A stretch of DNA of 56,267 nucleotides, from the NCBI RefSeq assembly GCF_002264395.1, contig NZ_NFVA01000044.1, forward strand, positions 1-56,267. The letters are read 5' to 3'. The notes beneath the pieces are model-generated. The model saw only the letters and a program-made list of their open reading frames with translations, was not told the DNA's origin and made no database searches. This stretch comes from Paenibacillus sp. VTT E-133291. Lineage in GTDB: Bacteria > Bacillota > Bacilli > Paenibacillales > Paenibacillaceae. Below, piece by piece: positions 42,302 through 51,777 of this stretch (position 1 is the stretch's first letter; every line of letters begins with the position of its first letter). The position numbers and the translations under genes were made by a program.

Positions 42302-44164
42302 GTGTCATCCTTTAATATTAAACGTTGGATCATTAAACCTTTTGTGTTTTTCACAATACTTTTTATCCTAAAAGCATTTCTGACTTGGGGCGTCATTTTT
42401 GATGATGTGCTGCCTTGGAAATCATTATTGACAGAAATCCCTTTTGCCTGGGCGCTCTTCTGTATTATTGAGCGGTTCGCCTCCAAACGAAAACTTGGAT
42501 ATTACATGACAGTCAACTTATTAGTGACAGCCATCTTTTTCGCAGCCATTATGTATTTTAAATATTATGGTGTCATTGTAACTTACCATGCCGCTGAGCA
42601 GGTGAATCAAGTCACAGCCGTCAGCAACAGCGTATTCTCACTCATGGACCCTTACTACCTGCTAATCTTTACAGATATCATTGTCCTAGGAGGCTATTTC
42701 TTCTTTAATAAGAAAGGCCGGATCTATAAAAAGGAAAATATCAACCGTCGTAACGGAAAAATAAAGTATAGCGTAATATTCGCAGTCTCACTTGGTTTAT
42801 GCTTGTTCAATATTTTGCCTAATAAGGCCAGTATGAACGAAATTAAAAAAGCTCAGGAGATGGGTATTCTTAATTATGAAGCCTATACGATCTTTGCTAA
42901 AGAAGAACCAGAACTTGTGCAATCAAGTGACATTACACAAGATGCCATCAACAAAGTGAAGGGAATTAATACTGCAGTTAGTTCTCCACTTCATGGCACG
43001 GCTAAAGGCAAAAATCTTATTATCATTCAATTGGAATCCTTCCAGAGCTTTTTGATGGGTCTTCAGCTAGACGGGCAAGAGATTACACCGAACCTGAACA
43101 AGGTAATGAAGGATAGTCTCTACTTCCCTAATTTCTATCAAATGGTCGGTCAAGGGAATACGTCGGATGCAGAGTTCGTAGTGAACACTTCAGCCTACAT
43201 CCCTCCACGCGGAGCAGCAACCATGTCCTATGTGGATAAGGTGCTTCCAAGTCTGCCACGCTTGCTAAAAGACAATGGTTATCAGACCGCAACCTTCCAC
43301 ACCAATGTCGTAGAGTTTTGGAACCGCGGTGAGCTGTACGAATCGCTGGGCTTTGATCATTATTATGATCGTAAATTTTTTGGGGAAGATGATGTCTTCT
43401 TCTTCGGTGCTTCTGATGATACGCTTTATAGTAAAACAGCCGACAAGCTAAAAGAAATGAGCAACGAGGGTCAACCTTTCTACGCTCAGGTCATTTCGAT
43501 GTCAGCGCATCATCCATTCACAATCCCTGAGGAAAAATACCGTATGAAGCTTCCAGAGCGTTACGAAGGTACTTTTGTGGGTGACTATATCCGTTCCCAG
43601 AACTATGCGGATGATGCCTTCGGACATTTCGTAGAAGAACTTAAAGCGAATGGCGTATGGGATAACAGCGTAATCATGATTTATGGAGACCATATGGGAC
43701 TACCTATTTATTCTCTCGATCATGATGATAAGCAATTAATGACTGAAATTTATGGTCATGAATATTCCTATGCGGATATGTTAAACATTCCTCTGCTCAT
43801 CCATACAGGAGACAGCACAGCACCACAGACCTTAGAGCAAGTCGGTGGCGAAGTGGATATTATGCCAACTGCTGCTGGTCTTCTTGGAATTTCATTAGAG
43901 AATAACCTGGTTTTCGGTCAAGATCTACTTAGTCAGACTTATAATTTGCTGCCAGAGCGATATTATTTACCTTCCGGTTCTTTCATTTCCAGTTCAGGAC
44001 TGCTTATTCCGGGTAACAGCTTTGAAGACAACACTCAATATTCAATCGATAAGAATGGAAAAGCACCGTCTGCCACTGAGGATGAATACAACCGAGCATT
44101 GAGACTTTTACAGCTCTCCCATAGCTATATTACGCAACTGCCAGACAAACCAATTGAACCATAA
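42302..44164 (+). CDS. ltaS: Lipoteichoic acid synthase family protein
   Basis: A 620-aa membrane enzyme that polymerises glycerol-phosphate from phosphatidylglycerol onto a glycolipid. Five N-terminal membrane helices (about 10-180) precede an extracellular sulfatase-like domain. Metal and catalytic residues are visible as Glu245 (QLESFQSF), the nucleophile Thr287 (GQGNTSDAEF), and the Asp/His pair of YGDHMG. AGAGGGGG lies 5 nt before the GTG start at 42302. Firmicutes often have several paralogues (LtaS, YqgS, YfnI, YvgJ primase), so it could be an accessory enzyme. It ends in a strong terminator. Confidence 0.9.
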   Translation: MSSFNIKRWIIKPFVFFTILFILKAFLTWGVIFDDVLPWKSLLTEIPFAWALFCIIERFASKRKLGYYMTVNLLVTAIFFAAIMYFKYYGVIVTYHAAEQVNQVTAVSNSVFSLMDPYYLLIFTDIIVLGGYFFFNKKGRIYKKENINRRNGKIKYSVIFAVSLGLCLFNILPNKASMNEIKKAQEMGILNYEAYTIFAKEEPELVQSSDITQDAINKVKGINTAVSSPLHGTAKGKNLIIIQLESFQSFLMGLQLDGQEITPNLNKVMKDSLYFPNFYQMVGQGNTSDAEFVVNTSAYIPPRGAATMSYVDKVLPSLPRLLKDNGYQTATFHTNVVEFWNRGELYESLGFDHYYDRKFFGEDDVFFFGASDDTLYSKTADKLKEMSNEGQPFYAQVISMSAHHPFTIPEEKYRMKLPERYEGTFVGDYIRSQNYADDAFGHFVEELKANGVWDNSVIMIYGDHMGLPIYSLDHDDKQLMTEIYGHEYSYADMLNIPLLIHTGDSTAPQTLEQVGGEVDIMPTAAGLLGISLENNLVFGQDLLSQTYNLLPERYYLPSGSFISSSGLLIPGNSFEDNTQYSIDKNGKAPSATEDEYNRALRLLQLSHSYITQLPDKPIEP

Positions 44165-44186
44165 GCCATTCATAAAATAAGATTTC

Positions 44187-44220
44187 AAAAAAGGCCACCT
44201 TCCGGAGAAGGTGGCCTTTT
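44187..44220 (+). terminator. Terminator between convergent ltaS and marR genes
   Basis: The perfect 14-bp stem AAAAGGCCACCTTC / GAAGGTGGCCTTTT has a 4-nt loop. A and T runs on both sides make it likely bidirectional. Confidence 0.95.
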
Positions 44221-44247
44221 CTGTATCAATATACTAAACCTGGAGAT

Positions 44248-44679
44248 TTACCGTTCCTGATCCTCGATCATACGGTAGTACTCTGCAAAATTTTGCAGCT
44301 CTTCCGGTTTCAGTATAGATAAATGTTCAGCAAGCAGCTGTTTTGAACGGAAATGTCCTTCTTCAAGTGTCCGCTGGCCTAGCTCGGTGATGGTTACGAC
44401 AACCGCTCTCCGATCTTTTCCATCCGTCTCACGCTTAATGAAACCCAGCACTTCGAGACGATCCAACATCACTGTAATGGCACTCGATTTGACCTCCATA
44501 GACTCCGCCAGTTGTACAACCCGCGACTGCTTCTCTTTCGCTACTATATTTAACAGACCCATCTGAGGTACGGTAAGTCCGAGTTCTTTGTGCAATGACA
44601 TTTGTGACATGATCTTACGTTGTACTCTCCACATAGATAATCCAAGACGCTCTATTAACGGATCTAATTGATGCGGCAT
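44248..44679 (-). CDS. MarR family transcriptional regulator
   Basis: A 143-aa MarR-type winged-helix protein. The recognition helix region is VVQLAESMEVKSSAITVMLDRLEVLGFIKRETDGKDRRAVVVTIT, with the wing Asp-x-Arg (GKDRRA). GGGAG lies 11 nt before the ATG at 44679; the TTG at 44697 is open but inside that site. It is divergent from a chemoreceptor gene and convergent with ltaS. Its target is unknown; the nearby intergenic region (44680-44926) shows no obvious palindrome of the type seen for the other MarR gene. Confidence 0.88.
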   Translation of the reverse strand: MPHQLDPLIERLGLSMWRVQRKIMSQMSLHKELGLTVPQMGLLNIVAKEKQSRVVQLAESMEVKSSAITVMLDRLEVLGFIKRETDGKDRRAVVVTITELGQRTLEEGHFRSKQLLAEHLSILKPEELQNFAEYYRMIEDQER

Positions 44680-44926
44680 CCTTGTTTCAACTCCCAATCC
44701 GTTTTTAATAACTCAAGCGTACCACTAGAACTGGTTAGGATTCAATGCTTTTGTCTACTAAACATTTCATAATCACGTTTATTTCCATAAACATTCCACC
44801 AATTTACAATTTCCGACACAAAAATACTATATTCTATGTAAGGTTCTAGGCTTAACGATACGCTATAATCGTAGCAGTGAGATCGATTGTCATCGAAAAC
44901 ATAATTTGTCAAGGTTGGTGCAAAAA

Positions 44927-46621
44927 ATGAAATTGGCAACTAAATTAACTTGGATGATGTTTATCGTGTTACTTCTTGTTGGATCATCCATCGGGTTCTT
45001 CGGATACCGTACTGCTTATAAGCAAGTAGACGAAGCAGCAGGTATCGAATTGGTAGGCTGCGCCAATATTACAACCGGGCTGATTGACCCCTCAGACATT
45101 ACCGCCTTAATTGCAGGAGATCAAAGCAAACTGGAGGCTGTCGAGGACCGGATCGGTTGGATTGTGGCACATAAGGCTATTTTTAAAGAGGCGTTCATTT
45201 TATCGCTAGACGGCAAGATACTCGCCGCAGATTCAAGTTTCAAAGCAAGAGGTTATAAAGCAGGCGGCACTTTTTATTTCTCAGATGAAGAGAAGCAAAT
45301 GATCACTAAATTTAAGCATTCCGCTTACTCCAAGGTTTATACATACGAAGGTACCTCACTTAAGACGGGTTACGGCCCCATCTATCAGGATCATGATCCG
45401 TCCAAGCCTATAGTTGCGCTAATGGCTATTAACTTTGATGGACCTTTAATTCAAGAACGGACCCGGGACATCATTGTTCAGCCTTTTATTATCGGGACTT
45501 CCATTCTAGTTATTGCTATTGTGGCAGCATATCTCTTAATCCGCCGAATGGTAAGTCCACTAACAAAGTTATCCAGAGGCGTAAATCTTGTTGCACAGGG
45601 TGATCTTACTCATGATCCTATTTCATTCAACAGCAAGGATGAAATTGGTACATTAGCTCGAAATTTCAACGGCATGACACAGAGCTTGCGCATGCTCATT
45701 ACCGAGGTCAATGAAACCTCTATGCAGGTAGCATCTTCATCTGAAGAGCTCTCTGCCAGTGCGCAAGAAACTAATCGTGCTGGTGAGTACAGTGTGAACG
45801 TTTCGATTGAGCTTGCTGATGGAGCTAATACACAATTGCAAAATTTGGAGGGTGGTTATAAGTCTGTACAAGATTTGTCACACTTCATTACAGAGATTGC
45901 AGGAAATGCAGATAACGCAATGAATAATGCTACCAGTAACGCTGAAAAGGCTCGTACAGGTCGAGAAGCAATGGATTCTACTACGCAGCAGATGAGCGTC
46001 GTCAGTGACAGCATCACTGATTTAGCTGTCATTATTGAAACCTTGGGCGGCTACTCCAAGGAAATCGAGAATATCGTGGGCACGATTGCAAGTATCGCAG
46101 AAGAAACCAATCTGCTGTCGCTGAATGCAGCCATTGAAGCTGCAAGAGCCGGAGAAGAGGGAAGAGGCTTTGCGGTAGTTGCACAATCCGTACGCAAGCT
46201 TGCCGAACGTTCCGCCCAATCCGCTGCTCAAATCGGTCAACTCGTAAACATCATTGTAAATCAGATGGACCATGCAGGAGAAACCATGAAGCGCTCTACA
46301 GAAGAGATGGAGCAAGGCCGTGAATTAATCGTAACGGCAGGTCAATCCTTCTCCGAGATTGAAATGTCTGTCTCTGGGATGGCTTCACAAAGTCAGCAGA
46401 TTTCCGGTACAGTCCGCGAACTAGCCTTCATCTCCGATGGTCTCGTTACTACTCTACAGAATATTGTAGACGTCGCTAATCAGACAGCAAGTGGTGCGGA
46501 AACATTATCCGCCTCCTCACAAGAGCAGCTTGCAGCCATGGAAGAAGTGGAGTCAGCTGCAGGTTTCCTGTCCTCGCTAGCTGAGAAGCTACAGATTCTA
46601 ATTGAACGCTTCAAAGTATAA
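44927..46621 (+). CDS. Methyl-accepting chemotaxis protein (single CACHE-like sensor)
   Basis: A 564-aa chemoreceptor. Helix 1 is at about residues 8-27, a compact extracytoplasmic sensor at 30-190 (CANITTGLIDPSDITALIAG, AFILSLDGKILAADSS, KTGYGPIYQDHDPSKPIVALMAINFDG), helix 2 near 195, then HAMP and the signalling domain. The tip is GTIASIAEETNLLSLNAAIEAARAGEEGRGFAVVAQSVRKLAE. AGGTTGGTG precedes the ATG at 44927; the frame from 44906 is not needed. The ligand is unknown. The Leu-Ser pair in the tip differs slightly from the receptor at 18 kb. Confidence 0.92.
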   Translation: MKLATKLTWMMFIVLLLVGSSIGFFGYRTAYKQVDEAAGIELVGCANITTGLIDPSDITALIAGDQSKLEAVEDRIGWIVAHKAIFKEAFILSLDGKILAADSSFKARGYKAGGTFYFSDEEKQMITKFKHSAYSKVYTYEGTSLKTGYGPIYQDHDPSKPIVALMAINFDGPLIQERTRDIIVQPFIIGTSILVIAIVAAYLLIRRMVSPLTKLSRGVNLVAQGDLTHDPISFNSKDEIGTLARNFNGMTQSLRMLITEVNETSMQVASSSEELSASAQETNRAGEYSVNVSIELADGANTQLQNLEGGYKSVQDLSHFITEIAGNADNAMNNATSNAEKARTGREAMDSTTQQMSVVSDSITDLAVIIETLGGYSKEIENIVGTIASIAEETNLLSLNAAIEAARAGEEGRGFAVVAQSVRKLAERSAQSAAQIGQLVNIIVNQMDHAGETMKRSTEEMEQGRELIVTAGQSFSEIEMSVSGMASQSQQISGTVRELAFISDGLVTTLQNIVDVANQTASGAETLSASSQEQLAAMEEVESAAGFLSSLAEKLQILIERFKV

Positions 46622-46653
46622 TCCTTCTCATCCATGTAAGTTCTTAAACTTAA

Positions 46654-46700
46654 AGGGGCTAGCGACCAAGCAGAGAAATTCTGTTTGGTCGCTAGCCCCT
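46654..46700. terminator. Bidirectional terminator
   Basis: A 16-bp perfect stem (AGGGGCTAGCGACCAA and its complement) with a 15-nt loop lies between the convergent chemoreceptor and GGDEF-EAL genes. T-rich flank on the plus strand side is short; the stem is strong. Confidence 0.9.
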
Positions 46701-46716
46701 CTTCTATGTATTGAGA

Positions 46717-48732
46717 TCACGATGCTGCCGTATTCGCTAAAAACCACTCACCCAGCTCATGTACAGGCATCGGCCGACCGTAATAATAACCCTGCATGAC
46801 TCTACAGCCCAGTGATTTCAGCAATTCAATCTGCTCTGGTGTCTCCACACCTTCCGCCACGACTTCCATATTAAGATGAGTCGCAATCGCAATAATATTG
46901 CTGATAATAGCTTTCTTGGAGTGCATCTTGCTGTTACGAATAAATACTTGGTCAATCTTGAGTGTGTTCACTGGGATCTCATCCAAATTACCAAGGGAGG
47001 AAAAGCCTGTCCCAAAGTCATCCAGCGATACTCTTACCCCAAGCATTCGAAGTCTAGACAGCTGTGCAACCGTCTCTTTCATGTTATGCATCGCAATGGA
47101 CTCTGTAATCTCCAGTTCGAGAAAGTGTGGCTCTAATTCTGAACATGTGAGTGCTTCCGCTACAACATCGTATAGACTTCCATCCTCAAACATCCGTGCG
47201 GACATATTAATAGAGACCGGTACGTTAGCTATCTCTTCCTTATGCCAGAACCTGTTCTGGCTACACACATCATGTAACATCCAATAGGTAATCGGAACGA
47301 TCAGTCCGGTCTCCTCTGCAATAGGAATGAACTCTCCTGGTGAAATAATCCCATGTTCTGGGTGTCTCCAGCGCAGTAACGCTTCAAGCCCCACCGTAAC
47401 ATTCATATAAGAGTCCCATTTCGGCTGATACACAACCATAAACTCAGAACGAGCCAATGCTTTTCGAAGATCCTTCTCTAGCGACATCCGCCGCAACTGA
47501 TTGCGATTTACTTCTTGGTCGAACACACTCCATTTATTCTTACCTGAATCCTTAGAAGTATAAAGAGCCGTATCCGCAGCCTTCATTAGCGCTGAGCGGT
47601 CAGTCCCATGCAAAGGAGTCATACTAATTCCAACACTTGCAGTAACATATAGCTCGTTGCCCTGAATACGATAGAATTTCTTAAGTTCATGCATAATATG
47701 CGCCGCCTCTTCCTGCGCATCCTCCAGCGTGCAATCTGGCAGAGCAATCAGGAATTCGTCACCGCCTAAACGGAAGGTCTTCCCTTTATCTCCTACAGAA
47801 CGGATTAATCTAACAGCAACCTCCTGTAGTAACATATCACCTATATCATGTCCCAGCGTATCATTAATTGACTTAAAGCGATCTAAATCCACAATAAAAA
47901 CTGCACCAGATCCACTTTCAAAAAATTCATCTTTAAAATAGCGTTCTAGTCCATGTCGATTCGGCAGCTCTGTTAGTGGATCATGATATGCCATTCGTTC
48001 AAGCACATGGCGATCCAGAAATACGGCGCCAGCAGAAACTGCGAGCATAAGTAACGCTGCCAGCGAAAATGCCATTAACAGTATAACATCCGTCTCCACA
48101 AAAAAAGGTTTGCTTCCAGGCAAGTTGTTATATTCAAAATGACTAGCCTTTACACTTGTGTAATGCAATCCGGTAACTGAAAATCCAATAAACAACGCCG
48201 AGTATAGCTTCCATCGCTGAAACCCTGCGCATTCTTTAAACTTGTGAAACATCAATAATCCGATATAAGACGAAACCAAAACCAGAATTACAGCAGCGGC
48301 TTGAATCCATATATCATAATGAATCCTCGTCACAATCTTTATAGAAGACATTCCGATATAGTGCATAGCCGAAAAGCCGCTTCCCAAGAGAATACCACCT
48401 ACTACTAAATTCCATATCCTTAATTGAGGAGCAGATGTGATCCGGAATGCCAAATAGCAGAATAACACACCCACCAATAGTGATATTATAGATCTGCCTG
48501 GATAATAATTGACCTCCGCTGGAAAGCGATTCGCCATTATCCCAACATAATGTATTGCCCAAATACCGCAGCCTAACACACATGCTCCCGAGATCAACCA
48601 CAGACGTCGGATTTTGCCAGTAGAACGCGAAACTTGCGAAATCAGATTCAGTGCAGAATAAGTAACTGTCGCCGCTAGTACAAATGATAGTAAAACAATC
48701 CATACATTATAGTGGATTCCCATTTTATCCAT
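46717..48732 (-). CDS. MHYT-GGDEF-EAL cyclic-di-GMP protein
   Basis: A 671-aa membrane sensor for cyclic-di-GMP turnover. The N-terminal MHYT domain has seven helices and three metal-type repeats (WAIHYVGIMA, SAMHYIGMSS, TGLHYTSV), thought to sense diatomic gases or copper. A GGDEF domain (about 250-400) keeps GGDEF at 323-327, and the EAL domain (about 420-665) keeps EAL at 450-452 and DDFGTGFSS. Both active sites look intact, so it could make and degrade the messenger. AGAGG lies 7 nt before the ATG at 48732. Monocistronic. Confidence 0.92.
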   Translation of the reverse strand: MDKMGIHYNVWIVLLSFVLAATVTYSALNLISQVSRSTGKIRRLWLISGACVLGCGIWAIHYVGIMANRFPAEVNYYPGRSIISLLVGVLFCYLAFRITSAPQLRIWNLVVGGILLGSGFSAMHYIGMSSIKIVTRIHYDIWIQAAAVILVLVSSYIGLLMFHKFKECAGFQRWKLYSALFIGFSVTGLHYTSVKASHFEYNNLPGSKPFFVETDVILLMAFSLAALLMLAVSAGAVFLDRHVLERMAYHDPLTELPNRHGLERYFKDEFFESGSGAVFIVDLDRFKSINDTLGHDIGDMLLQEVAVRLIRSVGDKGKTFRLGGDEFLIALPDCTLEDAQEEAAHIMHELKKFYRIQGNELYVTASVGISMTPLHGTDRSALMKAADTALYTSKDSGKNKWSVFDQEVNRNQLRRMSLEKDLRKALARSEFMVVYQPKWDSYMNVTVGLEALLRWRHPEHGIISPGEFIPIAEETGLIVPITYWMLHDVCSQNRFWHKEEIANVPVSINMSARMFEDGSLYDVVAEALTCSELEPHFLELEITESIAMHNMKETVAQLSRLRMLGVRVSLDDFGTGFSSLGNLDEIPVNTLKIDQVFIRNSKMHSKKAIISNIIAIATHLNMEVVAEGVETPEQIELLKSLGCRVMQGYYYGRPMPVHELGEWFLANTAAS

Positions 48733-48960
48733 TAATTAACCTCTTCACCGGTTTTGAATCCCGTAATCACTCAGCGTATTTCTCAAGTAAAAAATCAGTA
48801 CACGAATATCAGATATGGAAGAGTGCGTAAAGATTATAGGTTATCCATAAAAAGAAACTTTAGATGTATTCTACTCTGTATTCAGAAGATTGTCTAAGTA
48901 AATACTGGAATTTATACCCTTTTTTTATTTCGCGAAAAATGTCCATATTTGACACATTAC

Positions 48961-50619
48961 TCAACCCGGAAAACTTGAATTATGACCTGTTAATGATATA
49001 TTTTTTGGAAAGGTAATTCGCCAAATCCATAGATTCAAAACTACCAGTACCAACAGGTAGATATAAATTCCACCCATAAACAAAGTAAAGACATAATGAA
49101 TACCTGCCATCCCCATCAGCAAAAATAATAACCCAAAGGAATTTGCAGTGTAATCCTTCTGTTTAGCTGCCTCATAACGTTCTGAGAAAGGTAGTACCGG
49201 AGGATAAGAACGGAAACAAATGACTCCATAGATCAGCATTGCAAACAGCACAACTGCCAAGTCTGGTATAATTCGCAGCCCAAACAACCAAAGATACACT
49301 ATCGCTTCTATAGCGAATAAAGGTAATAGCAGGCGAACAATCGCTGCCTTAAGCATTCCACGATAGATGGGTGCGGTGTTCGGCAGAGGAATCAGCTTAT
49401 AAATCCAAGAGCCTTTATAACCCGCAGAGTACCTTAGCATTAGAACAACCGTCTGAAGTAACGTCGCACCGAAATAAATCATCAGGAAAGTGTTTGAATC
49501 CTTGATAGACGATGCATTTCCATCCCAAAAGATCCCAAATATAAAAATGAACGGGAAGACAATGGAATAACCGATTGCCGGATATACCTTTAACTTGAAG
49601 TCACGCTCATTCTTCATCATTGACCAGCTAAAACGAAAGAACATTCCCTCTAACGGGTTCTTACAAGTTATTTTCGACAACCAGTCCACCATTCGGGCGT
49701 TACTGTTGCCAACATTCCCTTGCTCTGAAAGCTTCTGTAAGCTCTTTTCGAATAGAGGCATCAGCTTAACATACGCAACAATCAGCAGAACCGGAATTAC
49801 TAAAGCTAGTACTGAAAGCACGACGAAGTGTGTATCTCTGGCCCCGCCAATCAACATCTCAAAGGGAGCCGCAAACCAAATCGGAGAAATCAGATACTGC
49901 CACCATGCCGGCTTAAAAGAGAGGCTCAATTCAGCAATATCGAACAATCTAACTACGAGCTGATACCCTACTGTAATCCCTATAGTCAAAATGATCTGTA
50001 CATAATTAATAATATCCTTGAGCTTCTCCCCGTCGAAAAACTTCATGATCAGTAAATAAAGCAGCGCCGTAATAACGAGGATAAAGCAGTCCATCAGAAT
50101 GATCTCAAAAGCATATATTAGAAAAAATAGTACTCCCTGTTTAAACAGGCACAAAATCAGCGAAGGTCCGGTCAATGTCAGCGTCACTGAAAATAAATAA
50201 ATGAGAATGTGAATGCTCTTCGCCATGTTCAAGGTACGGCGGTTCACTGGCTTTGAAGCAAGTATGTTTTTGTCCCGAAGATCAAGCATCACGGAAGAGA
50301 AATCAGAGATCAGCGTGGTCGTAATCATAAACATCACTACACCAAATACAAGGTTCATTTGTAGCATATAATTGCCCGTTAACATCATAAGAGGAACTAA
50401 CATGACGCCAAAAAGTAAATAAATCCATTGCACACGCAGCGGCGAGCCTTCTTTCTTCTCCTCCTTTTTCTGCATTCCAGCCAGCACTGTCGGTGTTCTT
50501 CTTCCGTCCATCGTCAGTTTGACCTGCAGAATACTCCGCATCACATCATAATCAACTCCGATTCGGCTAAACCCACCTCGCAGCTTATCCAGAAGCTTCA
50601 GCACATAGAAATCAGTCAT
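48961..50619 (-). CDS. ABC-2 type permease
   Basis: A 552-aa membrane protein with about twelve predicted hydrophobic segments and a soluble N-terminal part, the transmembrane subunit of the ABC transporter encoded by the upstream ATPase gene. AAGAGG lies 9 nt before the ATG at 50619, which overlaps the ATPase stop by 8 nt; the frame extends to 50679 but would overlap more. The sequence does not show clear similarity to a named family beyond putative ABC-2 exporters of the kind found in Firmicutes. The exported compound is unknown. The 229-nt gap downstream of the divergent GGDEF gene shows nothing. Confidence 0.82.
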   Translation of the reverse strand: MTDFYVLKLLDKLRGGFSRIGVDYDVMRSILQVKLTMDGRRTPTVLAGMQKKEEKKEGSPLRVQWIYLLFGVMLVPLMMLTGNYMLQMNLVFGVVMFMITTTLISDFSSVMLDLRDKNILASKPVNRRTLNMAKSIHILIYLFSVTLTLTGPSLILCLFKQGVLFFLIYAFEIILMDCFILVITALLYLLIMKFFDGEKLKDIINYVQIILTIGITVGYQLVVRLFDIAELSLSFKPAWWQYLISPIWFAAPFEMLIGGARDTHFVVLSVLALVIPVLLIVAYVKLMPLFEKSLQKLSEQGNVGNSNARMVDWLSKITCKNPLEGMFFRFSWSMMKNERDFKLKVYPAIGYSIVFPFIFIFGIFWDGNASSIKDSNTFLMIYFGATLLQTVVLMLRYSAGYKGSWIYKLIPLPNTAPIYRGMLKAAIVRLLLPLFAIEAIVYLWLFGLRIIPDLAVVLFAMLIYGVICFRSYPPVLPFSERYEAAKQKDYTANSFGLLFLLMGMAGIHYVFTLFMGGIYIYLLVLVVLNLWIWRITFPKNISLTGHNSSFPG

Positions 50620-51412
50620 GAGAAGATACCTCTTGCATGACCGCAACAAATTCCCCAGCAATATCACGGTATTTATCAAATCCAGTTAACTGATTAAAAA
50701 TATCCTCAAGCGACCCTTCGCGGCCCCTCTCTCTTAACTCAGCAAAGCTCCCATCCGCCACGATATCTCCACCATCGATCAAAACAATCCGGCTACTGAT
50801 CTTCTCAACCACATCCATGATGTGTGAAGAATAGAAAATGGTCTTGCCCCTTGCCGCCAAAGATGCAAAAATCTCCTTTACTACCATTACGCTATTGGCA
50901 TCCAGACCGCTTAACGGTTCATCTAGGAACAGAATATCGGGATCATGAAGCATGCTGGAGATCAGCAGTACCTTTTGTTTCATCCCTTTGGAGAAGGTTG
51001 CGATCCGCGAATCATAAGCCTTCTCAAGACCTAGTAAGGCCATTAATTTTCCAGCTTTGTAGTCCACATCACTACGCTTCATGCCATACAACTCACCTAC
51101 AAAGGTTAGATACTCTCTAGCGGTGAGACTATCATATAATTCGGCCACCTCCGGCACGTATCCTATTCTTTTCTTGTAAGAAACATCTCCATCAGCAATA
51201 TCCCTACCGAAAATCTCTACTTTGCCGTTATAGCCTTCTACCAGACCGAGCATAATCTTAACAGTTGTGCTCTTTCCTGCCCCGTTAGGGCCGATATAGC
51301 CAATAATTTGTCCTCTGTATACCTTAAGGTCAATGCCCCTTAGCACCATTCGGTCCGTGTAGTTCATCCATAAACCAGAAATCGCAATGACTGGATCATC
51401 AGCAAGGCCCAT
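50612..51412 (-). CDS. ABC transporter ATP-binding protein
   Basis: A 266-aa ATPase. Walker A is GYIGPNGAGKSTT, the Q-loop region carries GYVPEVAELYDSLTAREYL, the signature is FSKGMKQK, Walker B is ILFLDEPLSGLD and the switch His lies in IFYSSHIMD. GAGGGG lies 8 nt before the ATG at 51412. It powers the downstream ABC-2 permease with which it overlaps by 8 nt. An operator-like palindrome TACAATAATTGTA lies at 51472-51484 upstream. Confidence 0.93.
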   Translation of the reverse strand: MGLADDPVIAISGLWMNYTDRMVLRGIDLKVYRGQIIGYIGPNGAGKSTTVKIMLGLVEGYNGKVEIFGRDIADGDVSYKKRIGYVPEVAELYDSLTAREYLTFVGELYGMKRSDVDYKAGKLMALLGLEKAYDSRIATFSKGMKQKVLLISSMLHDPDILFLDEPLSGLDANSVMVVKEIFASLAARGKTIFYSSHIMDVVEKISSRIVLIDGGDIVADGSFAELRERGREGSLEDIFNQLTGFDKYRDIAGEFVAVMQEVSSHD

Positions 51413-51561
51413 ATCCTAATCCCCTCTCTAGCGACTAATTGACGATGTTAAGAATTACCATTCCATGAAATTACAATAATTGTATCATTCAACTGAATCC
51501 CACTCCATAATTTAACTCACTAATCTTATATTTATGAATGTTAATGCCTTTTTCAGCACAA

Positions 51562-51586
51562 AAGGGAGAACCATTGGTTCCCCCTT
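51562..51586 (-). other. Orphan terminator-like hairpin upstream of tcyP
   Basis: AAGGG-A-GAACC-att-GGTTC-C-CCCTT is a near-perfect stem. On the minus strand it is followed by TTTTGTG, as in an intrinsic terminator, although no minus-strand gene ends here. The rest of the 365-nt gap holds the tcyP promoter and, near 51472, a 13-bp palindrome. Confidence 0.45.
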
Positions 51587-51695
51587 AGAGTGAAGAGATC
51601 GTCCCTCGCAAATTATCCATGCCATAGTCCCTTGCTATTTTTTTATTTTTCCCATGTTTATTATCGGGATTAATTATTTTTAACATATTATTACA

Positions 51696-51724
51696 TTGAC
51701 TTTACTATAAATTCTATATAGATT
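51696..51724 (+). promoter_or_regulatory. Putative sigma-A promoter of the TcyP-like gene
   Basis: TTGACT (51696-51701) and TAGATT (51719-51724) are 17 nt apart, about 45 nt before the start codon. I could not recognise a clear CymR or T-box/S-box element. Confidence 0.5.
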
Positions 51725-51777
51725 GATCTCAATAGGATTAATCACATTAAAAAACTAGGTTTAAGGGGGTATTGGTA

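Noticed and set aside
42223..42486. Minus-strand frame of 87 codons at the start of ltaS
   Set aside because: It mirrors the strongly supported ltaS start and its leader and has no own ribosome binding site.
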